A stretch of DNA of 64,000 bases, taken from NCBI GenBank assembly GCA_040905685.1, contig JBBDRB010000101.1:12569-76568 (forward strand), in the 5' to 3' direction. This stretch comes from JBBDMU01 sp040905685 (GTDB lineage Bacteria; Bacteroidota; Rhodothermia; Balneolales; Natronogracilivirgulaceae). Below, in pieces: positions 36,123 to 44,612 of the stretch (positions are counted from its first letter, which is position 1; every line of letters starts with the position of its first letter). Both the position numbers and the translations under genes were made by a program. The notes below the pieces were generated by a model, which saw nothing but the letters and a program-made list of their open reading frames with translations, did not search any database and was not told where the DNA came from.

Positions 36123-36612
36123 CTGATCAATTTTGAGAAAACAAAAAAACGGTTTGAAGCAGCGTTTTTCTATGAATGTTAGCGGGTTGTAGTATTTAAT
36201 TCAAAGGTAAAGACAATTTCCCATTATATAAAATATTGTGATTAAGAAGATATGACTCTTCTTCCTTACCTCTTTATCTTTGTATTATTTGTTCAAAAGG
36301 ATTTACTTTATGGTCATTAAGCCCTGATATACTTATGCATCTGCAAAAAATTGCTCATACAACGTTATTGAAAGCCGAGTTAGCTATAAAAGCCATTAAA
36401 GGTGAAAAATCGATAAACCAATGGAAGGACAACTTCAATGGCCGGGCCGAAAGCTTATTTTAAATTGGTGAACGAAGGTTGTTTTATCAATAGTTCATTT
36501 TTTGATCAGGTTTTCCGGAATATAAATAATCTTGCCGGTCAAATTGGAGGCACAATGAGCATGAACCAAACCAATGGCACGGCATTTGCCACTGTTTTTT
36601 GAACGGCATCCT
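36123..36612. other. 490-base gene-poor stretch between divergent operons
   Basis: This spacer separates glgB (minus) from the response-regulator operon (plus). It is AT-rich near glgB, and it contains TATCTTTG (36275-36282), which matches the TAnnTTTG -7 box of Bacteroidota promoters but has no clear upstream TTTG. The only coding trace is the transposase-like fragment at 36335-36463, listed separately. From 36464 to the regulator start I see no recognisable gene. Confidence 0.5.
36335..36463 (+). pseudogene. Degenerate IS3-type OrfA transposase remnant
   Basis: A 42-residue frame from ATG 36335 to TAA 36463 contains KAELAIKAIKGEKSI joined directly to NQWKDNFNGRAESLF. IS3-family OrfA proteins usually read F-KAKVALEALKGEKTI, then a helix-turn-helix (about 12 residues), then NQI-x-x-WKK-x-x-L-x-x-A-x-x-LF. 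The fragment therefore looks like the OrfA helix-turn-helix region with an internal deletion. No OrfB frame, inverted repeats or target duplication could be seen. This is a relic, not a working element. Confidence 0.5.
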
Positions 36613-36987
36613 ATGAAAAAGGTATTAATAGTTGAAGATGACCGGATTCTGTCCTTCCTGCTCAGCAAGCAGCTGAAACGTCTGGGTTACGAGGTGGTGG
36701 GGAGAATAGCTTCGGGCGAAGAGGCTATCGATTCCGTAAAAAAGGCCAACCCGGATTTCCTGCTGATGGATATAAACCTGGAGGGTGAGCTCGACGGAAT
36801 AGACACCATGGCCCGTATCAGATCCTTTTCGGATATTCCCTTTTTATACCTCACAGGCAACTCCGATCCCAACACCAGATTCAGGGCTGATAAAACCCGT
36901 CCGGTTGCTTATCTTATAAAACCTATACTCATAAAGGATCTGAGTGAGGTTCTGTCTGCAGCCCTTAACGGATCCGCTTCACAATGA
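36613..36987 (+). CDS. Single-domain response regulator
   Basis: Starting at ATG 36613 (MKKVLIVEDDRILSF), this 124-residue receiver has Glu8-Asp9-Asp10, phospho-acceptor Asp53 (LLMDINLEGELDG), Thr81 (LYLTGNSD) and Lys103 (LIKPI). There is no output domain. An upstream ATG (36574) would add 13 residues that are not part of the fold. Its stop overlaps the start of the small lipoprotein gene (ATGA), and an OmpR-type regulator and a histidine kinase follow, so it is the first gene of a four-gene signalling operon. Confidence 0.9.
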   Translation: MKKVLIVEDDRILSFLLSKQLKRLGYEVVGRIASGEEAIDSVKKANPDFLLMDINLEGELDGIDTMARIRSFSDIPFLYLTGNSDPNTRFRADKTRPVAYLIKPILIKDLSEVLSAALNGSASQ

Positions 36988-37337
36988 TGACCATGCAAAC
37001 TGAGTTATTGAAAATATTACCGGTAATCGGCATAATCCTGTTGTCAGGATGCGGCGTTACCGGCCAGGCAGGGGAAGATGCGGAGATCCGCAGCAAGTTG
37101 GACGAACATTTGCAGGTTGCCGTTGAGAATCCCAGCTCAGGTCCTCTTAATTGCTTCATTATTCTGACAAACGGACCTGACGCCGAAATTCTCCGGGAGC
37201 TTGAGGAAACCGGTCTGGAGCTTGTTAGCATTACGAATGAGGTCCTGGCGGTCAGGGGCTTCGCCGAGGATCTTAAAAGAGCGGCCCGTTATGATTATGT
37301 AGAGTTTATTACCCTCCGCCAAATGGATTCTGAATAA
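36984..37337 (+). CDS. Small lipoprotein with an inhibitor I9-like domain
   Basis: The 117-residue protein has a lipoprotein signal with lipobox LLSGC (Cys23). After a helix (EIRSKLDEHLQVAVEN), the remainder fits the subtilisin-propeptide (inhibitor I9) plan: strand CFIILTNGP, helix EILRELEETG, strand LELVSITNEVLAVRGF, helix AEDLKRAARY, and final strand VEFITL. In I9 propeptides the last strand reads V-x-x-VE-x-D before the protease, but no protease follows here. It is translationally coupled to a response regulator and lies upstream of a two-component pair. It may inhibit or sense an envelope protease; this is inference from fold pattern and context. Confidence 0.6.
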   Translation: MMTMQTELLKILPVIGIILLSGCGVTGQAGEDAEIRSKLDEHLQVAVENPSSGPLNCFIILTNGPDAEILRELEETGLELVSITNEVLAVRGFAEDLKRAARYDYVEFITLRQMDSE

Positions 37338-37354
37338 TTTATAAATGCAGCTCA

Positions 37355-38050
37355 TTGAAACCCAGACAAACCATATTACTTGTTGAAGACGAGATTGAAC
37401 CGGCGGAAATGCTTTCCGGTTTTCTGGAAATGCATGATTACCGCATCCTGCTGGCTACCGATGGAAACCGGGCCCTGGATATCATTAAAAAAAAAGCAGG
37501 ACAGATCAGCCTGGCCATTCTGGATATCATGGTTCCCGGAACAGACGGACGTGAAATATGCAAACATATCCGCAATCATCCGGTATTGAAGGATATTCCC
37601 GTAATCTTTCTGACGGCCCGCGATCAGGAAAAAGATGAAATTGCCGGTTTATCGCTGGGTGCCGATGATTACATACCGAAACCGGCCGGCCTAAACCTGA
37701 TTCGGGCTCATGTAGAATCCCTGCTCCGGCGCCATCGGGGCCGGCAAAGCAATTGGATCAATTATGGCAATGTCTTTCTGGATACCGAAGGGGTTGAAGT
37801 CTATCTGGGTGAAAAAAAACTGGAGTTTACACAGACCGAATATAAAATACTGATGCTGTTTTTCAGCAACCCCAGACGTGTTTATACCCGTCAGGATATT
37901 CTGGAGCTTATAGCCGACGAGGGAAAATACGTATTTGACCGAACCGTAGATGCCCATATCAAGAATATAAGAATCAAACTTGGACGTGACGGAGATCTGA
38001 TTAAAACCTACAGGGGGGCTGGCTATGGTCTGAATAAGGACCTTGTCTGA
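37355..38050 (+). CDS. OmpR/PhoB-family response regulator
   Basis: The 231-residue regulator has a receiver domain (1-120; Glu11-Asp12, phospho-acceptor Asp57 in AILDIMVPGTDG, Lys109 in YIPKP) and a winged-helix DNA-binding domain (about 135-231; KKLEFTQTEYKILMLF, RRVYTRQDILE, RTVDAHIKNIRIKLG, TYRGAGYGL). The start is TTG at 37355. It is followed 2 bases later by its probable kinase. The target genes are unknown and may include this operon. Confidence 0.94.
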   Translation: MKPRQTILLVEDEIEPAEMLSGFLEMHDYRILLATDGNRALDIIKKKAGQISLAILDIMVPGTDGREICKHIRNHPVLKDIPVIFLTARDQEKDEIAGLSLGADDYIPKPAGLNLIRAHVESLLRRHRGRQSNWINYGNVFLDTEGVEVYLGEKKLEFTQTEYKILMLFFSNPRRVYTRQDILELIADEGKYVFDRTVDAHIKNIRIKLGRDGDLIKTYRGAGYGLNKDLV

Positions 38051-38052
38051 TC

Positions 38053-39462
38053 ATGAATATCCGTGGTAAGTTATCCGTTACATTTATCCTGCTGCTGATA
38101 TTCGGCGTGACCGCCGTAAGCAGTTATTCCATACTGTTTATCAGGGCTTTTTTGCTTGATGAAGGGGTCCGCCAAATGCAGGATGACGGCCGGTGGATGA
38201 TCCAGACCATACAATACCTGCCCGCGGGAACCCAGTTCCCCGCCCGTCTTGACCAGGTAGGGCAGGCTATCCGCTACCATTTAGTTATATATGATGAAAC
38301 AGGCATGCAACTGAAGGCCTCACCTGCCGAACCGCCGGGCATGTATACGGGCATGCTGCCCGACTCCCTTATCCGGGAGCTAACAGCCACGGAAAACGAG
38401 GTGATCATGGTTAACGAAAAAGAGACGGATTTCATCTATGCATTCGCTCATTTGCCCCGCAGCGTTAACGAGGCTCATTATTTGCAGATCAGCCAGGCAA
38501 AAGATGAAATATTCAAACCTATTGCTACCATTCGCTGGATCATTTATACCGGCATGTTCATTTCTATAGGCTTGATCGTAATCGTCAGTACACTTTTTGC
38601 ACGGTATTTATCCAGACCGATCGTGACACTGAACAAAGCGGCAAGACGGATTGCGGAAGGGGATGTGAACTACAAGATCAACCTGAGGAGGAAGGATGAA
38701 TTCGGAGCCTTGTCTGACTCCCTCAATCAGATGGCATCCAGACTGAGGGAAGATAACGCGCAGCTTCAACAAATTAACGAGAAACAGCGCCTTTTTCTGG
38801 CCGATATCGCCCATGAAGTGCGGAATCCCCTTCATACGATTATGGGATCTCTTGAAATGCTTGAAATGAATGAACTGAATCCTGATAAACGAAAAAAATA
38901 CCTTGCCAACGCGGCCAGTCATGCCGATCGGCTCAGTCGCCTGTTCAGTGATCTGATGACGCTGCAGCGTTACAGTTCGGATGAAAATTTTATTCGTGAA
39001 AAAGTATTTGATCTTTCCGGGATCACCCGAAAAATGGATGAATGGTACCGGGAAGAGGCTGATAATAAAGGAGTGGACCTGTCCGTAGACAAGCAGTCGC
39101 TCTTCGTTGAAGCGGATCCGGGGAAAATTGAGCAGGTGCTTGAGAACCTGATCTCCAACGCTTTGAAATTCACCGCGGAAGGGCATGTACATTTACGGTA
39201 TGAGGAAGAAAAAGATAACGTGGTGGTAAAAGTAACCGATACCGGCACGGGCATACCTCATCAGCATTTGCCCCGGTTATTCGACCGGTTCTACCGGATG
39301 GACAAAGCACGGTCAAGGGACCGTGGGGGTACCGGCCTTGGACTGGCCATCGTTAAAAGCATACTCGATGCCCATGGCCGGGAGGTGCACGTGGAAAGCA
39401 GGGAGGGCCATGGAAGTGAATTCTCGTTCAGATTAAAAAAAGCACCGCCCCCGCCGGCCTGA
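38053..39462 (+). CDS. HAMP-domain sensor histidine kinase
   Basis: The 469-residue protein has a first membrane helix (about 9-31), a periplasmic sensor region (about 32-160), a second helix (about 160-182), HAMP (about 183-236, LSRPIVTLNKAARRIAEGD), HisKA with phospho-acceptor His254 in DIAHEVRNPLHTI, and HATPase_c with N box LISNALKFT, G1 box DTGTGIP and G2 box GGTGLGLAI. It lies 2 bases after the OmpR-type regulator, forming a classical two-component pair. The nearby lipoprotein could feed the periplasmic sensor. The C-terminus ends KKAPPPPA. Confidence 0.94.
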   Translation: MNIRGKLSVTFILLLIFGVTAVSSYSILFIRAFLLDEGVRQMQDDGRWMIQTIQYLPAGTQFPARLDQVGQAIRYHLVIYDETGMQLKASPAEPPGMYTGMLPDSLIRELTATENEVIMVNEKETDFIYAFAHLPRSVNEAHYLQISQAKDEIFKPIATIRWIIYTGMFISIGLIVIVSTLFARYLSRPIVTLNKAARRIAEGDVNYKINLRRKDEFGALSDSLNQMASRLREDNAQLQQINEKQRLFLADIAHEVRNPLHTIMGSLEMLEMNELNPDKRKKYLANAASHADRLSRLFSDLMTLQRYSSDENFIREKVFDLSGITRKMDEWYREEADNKGVDLSVDKQSLFVEADPGKIEQVLENLISNALKFTAEGHVHLRYEEEKDNVVVKVTDTGTGIPHQHLPRLFDRFYRMDKARSRDRGGTGLGLAIVKSILDAHGREVHVESREGHGSEFSFRLKKAPPPPA

Positions 39463-39539
39463 ACCAAAAGGAAGTAGAAATTCACAATCCCTTCACAATA
39501 GATCGTTATCTTTTAAAGAATTTTAATAGTTAGCTGAAT

Positions 39540-40649
39540 ATGAGTAAAGACCCGAAGAAAATCGGCATTGTGTTGATGAACATGGGTGGTCCTACTTCCG
39601 TTGAGGGAGTGCGCCACTTTTTGGAAAACCTGTTCGGGGATCAGGATATCATTAACCTGAAGGGTGGAAAGGTTCAGGAGCGGCTGGCAAAAACAATTGC
39701 CAAATACCGGTATAAAGGGGTTTCCGAAAAATACAGGGAAATAAACGGTTGCCCAAACGGATGTTCCGGCAGCAAATATTGCACTAATCGACAGGAAAAG
39801 GTTGTTTCGGATTGCTGCTCGCCGATCAACAGCCTGACCGAGCTTCAGCGCCGCACGCTTGAGAAGCAACTGAAATCCAGTTGGCCCGACCAGTTCGTCA
39901 AAGTATATACAGCCATGCGCTACTGGTTGCCTTTTGACTATGAGGTCATCAAAGAGATCTATGATGACGGAATCGGGCATCTGGTGCTGTTGCCTCTCTA
40001 CCCCCAGTTCTCCTACACCACCAGTGGCAGCAGCTTCAGGAACTGGGAAAAGATTCGCCAGGAACAGGAGCAGCCTGCTCCCTGGGAGGAATATATTATC
40101 AACGAATATCACCTGAATAAAAACTACCTGGCAAGTTTGAACGACAGGATCGATGAAGGCCTGAAAACTCATTTCTCTGAAAGCGAGCGCAATAAGGTTC
40201 ATCTTGTTTTCACCGCCCATGGAACGCCGATCAGTGAAATTGAGAAAGGGGATCCCTATACCCGGCATATCCGGGAGACGGTAAAAGGGGTGATGGACCT
40301 GCGCGACCAGAAAGAATCTTACTGGCTCAGTTATCAGTCGCGCGTCGGACCTTCCAAATGGACGCAGCCCAATACGGAAAAGCTGGTATTCAGGCTGCTG
40401 GACTACGGCGTGAAATACCTTCTGATGGTACCGGTGGCTTTTGTCACCGATCATATTGAAACGCTGCATGAATTGAACATAGAGCTTCGTGAGGAAATTC
40501 AAGGGCGTGATTACCGGAAACTGGCCATAACCAAAGGCCTGAATGATCACCCTTTGTTTATGCAGGCTTTGCAGGATGAGATTACCCTTAAGCTGAACCA
40601 TGTATTGCCAAAGCAAACGGATGCTAAAAATACAATGAAGGTATCCTGA
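39540..40649 (+). CDS. hemH: Ferrochelatase with cysteine-rich loop insertion
   Basis: HemH inserts Fe2+ into protoporphyrin IX, the last step of protoheme synthesis. The 369-residue protein shows LMNMGGP (12-18), LPLYPQFS (151-158), the catalytic FTAHGTP (His227), QSRVGPSKWTQP (266-277) and DHIETLHEL (Glu307). At residues 68-95, where the family reads YREIGGGSPI, this protein has an insertion of about 20 residues carrying Cys71, Cys75, Cys81, Cys92 and Cys93. The spacing suggests a metal or Fe-S site. It is the first gene of hemH-A-C-D-E-F, 5 bases from hemA. Confidence 0.95.
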   Translation: MSKDPKKIGIVLMNMGGPTSVEGVRHFLENLFGDQDIINLKGGKVQERLAKTIAKYRYKGVSEKYREINGCPNGCSGSKYCTNRQEKVVSDCCSPINSLTELQRRTLEKQLKSSWPDQFVKVYTAMRYWLPFDYEVIKEIYDDGIGHLVLLPLYPQFSYTTSGSSFRNWEKIRQEQEQPAPWEEYIINEYHLNKNYLASLNDRIDEGLKTHFSESERNKVHLVFTAHGTPISEIEKGDPYTRHIRETVKGVMDLRDQKESYWLSYQSRVGPSKWTQPNTEKLVFRLLDYGVKYLLMVPVAFVTDHIETLHELNIELREEIQGRDYRKLAITKGLNDHPLFMQALQDEITLKLNHVLPKQTDAKNTMKVS

Positions 40650-40654
40650 TCTAA

Positions 40655-41911
40655 ATGAAGAACAACAGCACCTTTACAAACGACTTCATCGCTATAGGCA
40701 TCAATCACTGGAAAGCTTCGGTGCCGGTTCGGGAAAAGTTTAGCCTGACCACGGAGGGGAAGCGGCCGTTTCTGGCAGATGCCAGGACAAGCGGATTAAA
40801 AGACGTTATCATACTTTCCACCTGTAACCGTACGGAGATCCTTGCGCGCTGCGAATCGGAAGAAATGCTGATCGATCTGCTGGTTAAGCATACCGGCGGA
40901 AGCCGTCGGGAGTTCACCGATTCGGGTTTTGTCATAAAGGGTGAAGCGGCCATCAGGCAGTTTTTCAGGGTTTCTACAGGCCTGGACGCTCAGATACTCG
41001 GTGATCTTCAGATTATCAGACAGGTGAAGGAAGCCTATGAGCTGGCCCTGGAAATGAATATGGTGGACAGCCTTCTTCACAGGCTGATGCAGTTTGTCTT
41101 TCGTGCTCATAAACGATCACGCTCGGAAACGGACCTGGCTAACGGAGCTGCCACGACGGCCTATGCCGCGGTAAAATTTGCCCGGCAACGCCTGGGTTCC
41201 CTTGCCGGGAAGAATATCGTGCTGATCGGAACCGGAAAAATTGGTAAAATTACCTGTAAAAACCTTTTATCCCTGGGCGCAAAAGAAGTCACACTTATTA
41301 ACAGAAACCGGGAAAGTGCCGAATCGCTCGGAGAACAATATGATCTGCCCTCGGCCGGATTTGCTGATATCTCCAAACATATTGCCGGGGCGGACCTGGT
41401 TATTGTCGCTACCGGTGCCGAAACTCCGGTCATCACCAAAGAGCATGTTGCCGGATTGAGCGGAAGCAGAAAAAAAATTATGCTGGATCTATCCGTTCCC
41501 CGGAATATCGATCCGGAGGTGGATGGACTGTCAAATATCGAACTGGTTAATATGGATATGCTCAAAGATACCACCGACGAGGCCTATAAGAAAAGAAAGG
41601 ATAATGTACCTCTGGTGGAGGCCATCATCGAAGAAGAATTGACGCACTATAAAAAATGGCTGGCCGAACAAAAGGTTGTGCCGACCATCAGGGCTCTGAA
41701 TGATAAGGTGGAACAGATCCGGTTAACCGAGATCGCCCGTTTCCAGAAACGGTTTGACGGGGAGGATATAACCGAAATTGAACAGCTGACACGCCGGATC
41801 ATTAATAAAATTGTGGCCGGGCCCATAGATCATCTCAAAGACAATCACGAAACGACTGATCTTTCCGAGGTCATTAACTCGATTTTCAAACTGAACCATA
41901 ACGGGAAGTAA
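40655..41911 (+). CDS. hemA: Glutamyl-tRNA reductase
   Basis: HemA reduces glutamyl-tRNA(Glu) to glutamate-1-semialdehyde, the first committed step of the C5 heme route. The 418-residue protein has IGINHWKASVPVREKFSL, the catalytic cysteine in ILSTCNRTEILAR, GLDAQILGDLQIIRQVKEAY, a Rossmann GTGKIG for NADPH and a C-terminal dimerisation helix. Its stop shares bases with the hemC start (TAATG). The partner enzyme HemL is not in the window. Feedback control by heme, known in other bacteria, cannot be read from sequence. Confidence 0.96.
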   Translation: MKNNSTFTNDFIAIGINHWKASVPVREKFSLTTEGKRPFLADARTSGLKDVIILSTCNRTEILARCESEEMLIDLLVKHTGGSRREFTDSGFVIKGEAAIRQFFRVSTGLDAQILGDLQIIRQVKEAYELALEMNMVDSLLHRLMQFVFRAHKRSRSETDLANGAATTAYAAVKFARQRLGSLAGKNIVLIGTGKIGKITCKNLLSLGAKEVTLINRNRESAESLGEQYDLPSAGFADISKHIAGADLVIVATGAETPVITKEHVAGLSGSRKKIMLDLSVPRNIDPEVDGLSNIELVNMDMLKDTTDEAYKKRKDNVPLVEAIIEEELTHYKKWLAEQKVVPTIRALNDKVEQIRLTEIARFQKRFDGEDITEIEQLTRRIINKIVAGPIDHLKDNHETTDLSEVINSIFKLNHNGK

Positions 41912-42825
41912 TGCCCAGAACTTTCATCATTGGTACACGTGACAGTAAACTGGCGACCTGGCAGGCCCGCTGGGTGGAGCGGCGCCTGGCCGGCAACGGG
42001 CACAAAACGGCTCTCAAGTATATTAAAACGGAAGGGGATCTGGTCCTGGATACGCCGTTGCCTGTGATGGGGGGGAAGGGGGTCTTTACCAAAGCCCTGG
42101 ATGAGGCTTTGCTGGATGACAAAATAGATCTGGCCGTTCATTCATTTAAAGACATCCCCACCCGCCTGCCCCGGGGGTTGAAGATTGCCGCCATCGCCAA
42201 ACGCGAAGATCATCGTGATGTTCTGGTATCCCGGAAGGGGATAACCTTTCTCGATGATCCGGCTTACCAGGCCGTCATAGCCAGCAGCAGCAATCGCAGG
42301 ATGAGCCAATGGCTGCATCGCTACCCTAACCATACTCTGACCGATATCCGGGGAAACGTACAGACCCGGCTGCGCAAACTGGAAGAGAGCACATGGGACG
42401 GTGCTATTTTTGCTGCAGCCGGACTCATACGCCTGGACTTGCTTGGCAGGGCTGACCGGTATCTGGATTGGATGATACCGGCACCTGCACAGGGTGCTAT
42501 GGCCGTGATGACACGGGAAAATGATATGGTAACCCGTCAGGCGCTGGCACCCGTTCATCATGAAGAAACGGCCCTGTGCACCTCTATAGAACGTGACTAC
42601 CTGAATGAGCTGGAAGGAGGCTGCAGCGCCCCGATTGCGGCTTTGGCCAGGGTGGTTGGCGGGAAAGTACATCTTAAAACCTGCATTTTGAATCCCGGAG
42701 GCACCGGTAGGATCGACGTTGAGCTAACCGCCACCATGGATGCGGCAGGGCAACTGGGAAGGCAGGCGGCTTTTAAAGCCATAGAGCAAGGGGCCGGTGA
42801 AATTGTCGCCCGACTAAGGGAGTAA
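41911..42825 (+). CDS. hemC: Hydroxymethylbilane synthase (porphobilinogen deaminase)
   Basis: HemC polymerises four porphobilinogens into hydroxymethylbilane. The 304-residue enzyme shows GTRDSKLATWQA, GGKGVFTKALDEALL, DLAVHSFKDIPT, ASSSNRRMSQ, RGNVQTRLRKL, PAPAQGAMAV and the cofactor-attachment loop LEGGCSAPIAA, with the dipyrromethane-binding cysteine. Both ends overlap neighbours by one base (TAATG on each side), showing tight translational coupling with hemA and hemD. Confidence 0.97.
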   Translation: MPRTFIIGTRDSKLATWQARWVERRLAGNGHKTALKYIKTEGDLVLDTPLPVMGGKGVFTKALDEALLDDKIDLAVHSFKDIPTRLPRGLKIAAIAKREDHRDVLVSRKGITFLDDPAYQAVIASSSNRRMSQWLHRYPNHTLTDIRGNVQTRLRKLEESTWDGAIFAAAGLIRLDLLGRADRYLDWMIPAPAQGAMAVMTRENDMVTRQALAPVHHEETALCTSIERDYLNELEGGCSAPIAALARVVGGKVHLKTCILNPGGTGRIDVELTATMDAAGQLGRQAAFKAIEQGAGEIVARLRE

Positions 42826-43553
42826 TGCATATGACCGTATTGTCAACCCGTCAGGCAAAGGATAACGAAGTGCAGCTGGCAAAAAAAATGGGTTTCCGCC
42901 TCATCAATTATCCGGTATTAAGGTTCTCTTTCCGCGAGCCCGGAAAACAGGAACTGGATAAGTTGCAGGAAGAGGCGCCCGATGCCTGGGTATTTACCAG
43001 CAAGAACGGGGTTGAAGGCTTTATGAGGATCTTTGAGCAGGGTATGATCCCGTTAAAACCCAAAAAAATATTTGCCGTTGGAAACAAAACGGCTTCAAAA
43101 CTTGCCGAACATGGTTTTACAGCCGGGGTAGCCGGCACAGAAAACGGTACGGCCCTGGCAAACTTGATAGTTGATGACCCGTCCGTTGGATCCGTGGTCC
43201 ATTTTTGTGGCAGCCGGCGCCGGGACGAACTTTCCGTTATCCTTACCCGTCAGACCATACTGGTAACCGAACTTGTTGTCTACCATGCCATGGAGGCTCA
43301 TCCCCCCGTAGAGAATCTGCCTTCGGATGTTCATGCAGTGTTATTTTACAGTCCGGGGAGCGTGAATGCTTTTGGATCTGCTCTCGATAGGTACCATGAT
43401 ATACCGGTGGTTGCCATTGGTTCGACAACCGGGGAGGTGTTGCGGCAAAATACAGACAAGGAGGTTATTATCGCTGAAGAAGCGTCAACCGAATCGATGC
43501 TTAAGGCACTGGCACAATTTGCCTCAAAGAAAAAAAACGCAGATAAAAAATGA
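42825..43553 (+). CDS. hemD: Uroporphyrinogen-III synthase
   Basis: HemD cyclises hydroxymethylbilane with inversion of ring D. This family is poorly conserved, but the 242-residue length, operon place and pattern support it: LSTRQAKDNE at the start, DAWVFTSKNGVEGFM, IFAVGNKTASKLAEHGF, VVHFCGSRRRDEL, VVYHAMEA, AVLFYSPGSVNAFGS and VVAIGSTTGEVLRQ. A second ATG at 42831 could be used. It overlaps hemC by one base and precedes hemE by 18 bases. Confidence 0.92.
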   Translation: MHMTVLSTRQAKDNEVQLAKKMGFRLINYPVLRFSFREPGKQELDKLQEEAPDAWVFTSKNGVEGFMRIFEQGMIPLKPKKIFAVGNKTASKLAEHGFTAGVAGTENGTALANLIVDDPSVGSVVHFCGSRRRDELSVILTRQTILVTELVVYHAMEAHPPVENLPSDVHAVLFYSPGSVNAFGSALDRYHDIPVVAIGSTTGEVLRQNTDKEVIIAEEASTESMLKALAQFASKKKNADKK

Positions 43554-43571
43554 ACAGCCAGGTTTGATAGC

Positions 43572-44612
43572 ATGGAACATACTTTTCCCGCATTAAAGAA
43601 CGACCTCCTGTTAAGGGCCCTGGCCGGGCAGGCTGTTGATCGTCCACCTGTCTGGATGATGAGGCAGGCCGGCCGCTATTTGCCGGATTACCGGAAACTG
43701 CGTGACAGGTATACATTCTTCGAGCGTGTTGAAACGCCGGAACTGGCTGCTGAGATCACCATCATGCCCATTGATCAGATAGGCAGCGATGCCGCCATTT
43801 TGTTCTCCGATATCCTGGTGGTTCCCCAGGCATTGGGTTTCGAAGTTACCATGGATCCTGGTGAAGGTCCGCGTCTTCCTGACCCGGTGCGCAGTACAGA
43901 CCAGGCGCTGTCTTTGAAGGTCCCCGATGTTGAAGAACGTCTTCGCCATGTCCTGGATGCCCTCACCCTGACCAGAAACGAACTGAACGGACGAGTGCCG
44001 CTGATTGGTTTTGCAGGGGCTCCATGGACGATCCTCTGTTATATGATCGAGGGCCGGGGTTCGAAAGATTTCTCCAAAGCCAAGGAATTTTGCTACAAGC
44101 ACCCGGAGACCGCTGCCTATATGCTGGATGTGCTCACCGAAACTACCATTGCCTATCTCAACGCCCAGGTCGGGGCGGGCGCCCAGGCCATACAGGTTTT
44201 TGACAGCTGGTCCGGCCTGCTGAGTCCGGAAGATTTTTCGGTTTTGTCTATGCCCTACCTGGACAGGATTTCCAGGGCGGTGACAGGGGCGCCGGTGATT
44301 GTGTTTGCCAAGGGCAGCTGGTATGCCATGGAGCGGCTGGCCCGGCAGACCGGGGCCGCCGCGCTTTCGCTGGACTGGACAGTCAGTCCGGAGTATGCCC
44401 GTAAGGCTGGCGGTGATATAACCTTGCAGGGTAATTTCGATCCCAGCCGGCTGCTTTCCCCCATTCCGGAGATCAGGCGGCTGGTACACCGGATGATCGA
44501 CCGTTTTGGGGCAGACCGGTATATTGTCAACCTTGGTCACGGCATTTTGCCCCACATTCCCGTTGATCATGCAAAGGCATTCGTGGATGCCGTTAAGGAA
44601 TACGAAAGGTGA
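43572..44612 (+). CDS. hemE: Uroporphyrinogen decarboxylase
   Basis: HemE removes four carboxyl groups from uroporphyrinogen III to give coproporphyrinogen III. The 346-residue TIM barrel has PPVWMMRQAGRYLPDYR (signature with the arginines), AAILFSDILVVPQALG with the catalytic aspartate, GFAGAPWTILCYMIEG, FDSWSGLLSP, LDWTVSPEYAR, LQGNFDPSRLL and LGHGILPHIPVDHA. The stop overlaps the GTG start of hemF. This points to the classical (uroporphyrinogen to coproporphyrinogen III) branch, not the siroheme-derived route. Confidence 0.97.
   Translation: MEHTFPALKNDLLLRALAGQAVDRPPVWMMRQAGRYLPDYRKLRDRYTFFERVETPELAAEITIMPIDQIGSDAAILFSDILVVPQALGFEVTMDPGEGPRLPDPVRSTDQALSLKVPDVEERLRHVLDALTLTRNELNGRVPLIGFAGAPWTILCYMIEGRGSKDFSKAKEFCYKHPETAAYMLDVLTETTIAYLNAQVGAGAQAIQVFDSWSGLLSPEDFSVLSMPYLDRISRAVTGAPVIVFAKGSWYAMERLARQTGAAALSLDWTVSPEYARKAGGDITLQGNFDPSRLLSPIPEIRRLVHRMIDRFGADRYIVNLGHGILPHIPVDHAKAFVDAVKEYER

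Noticed and set aside
39513..40616. Minus-strand frame opposite hemH
   Set aside because: HemH motifs on the plus strand are complete; the antisense product has no known domain.
43611..44570. Minus-strand frame opposite hemE
   Set aside because: Shadow of hemE, which has all family motifs.
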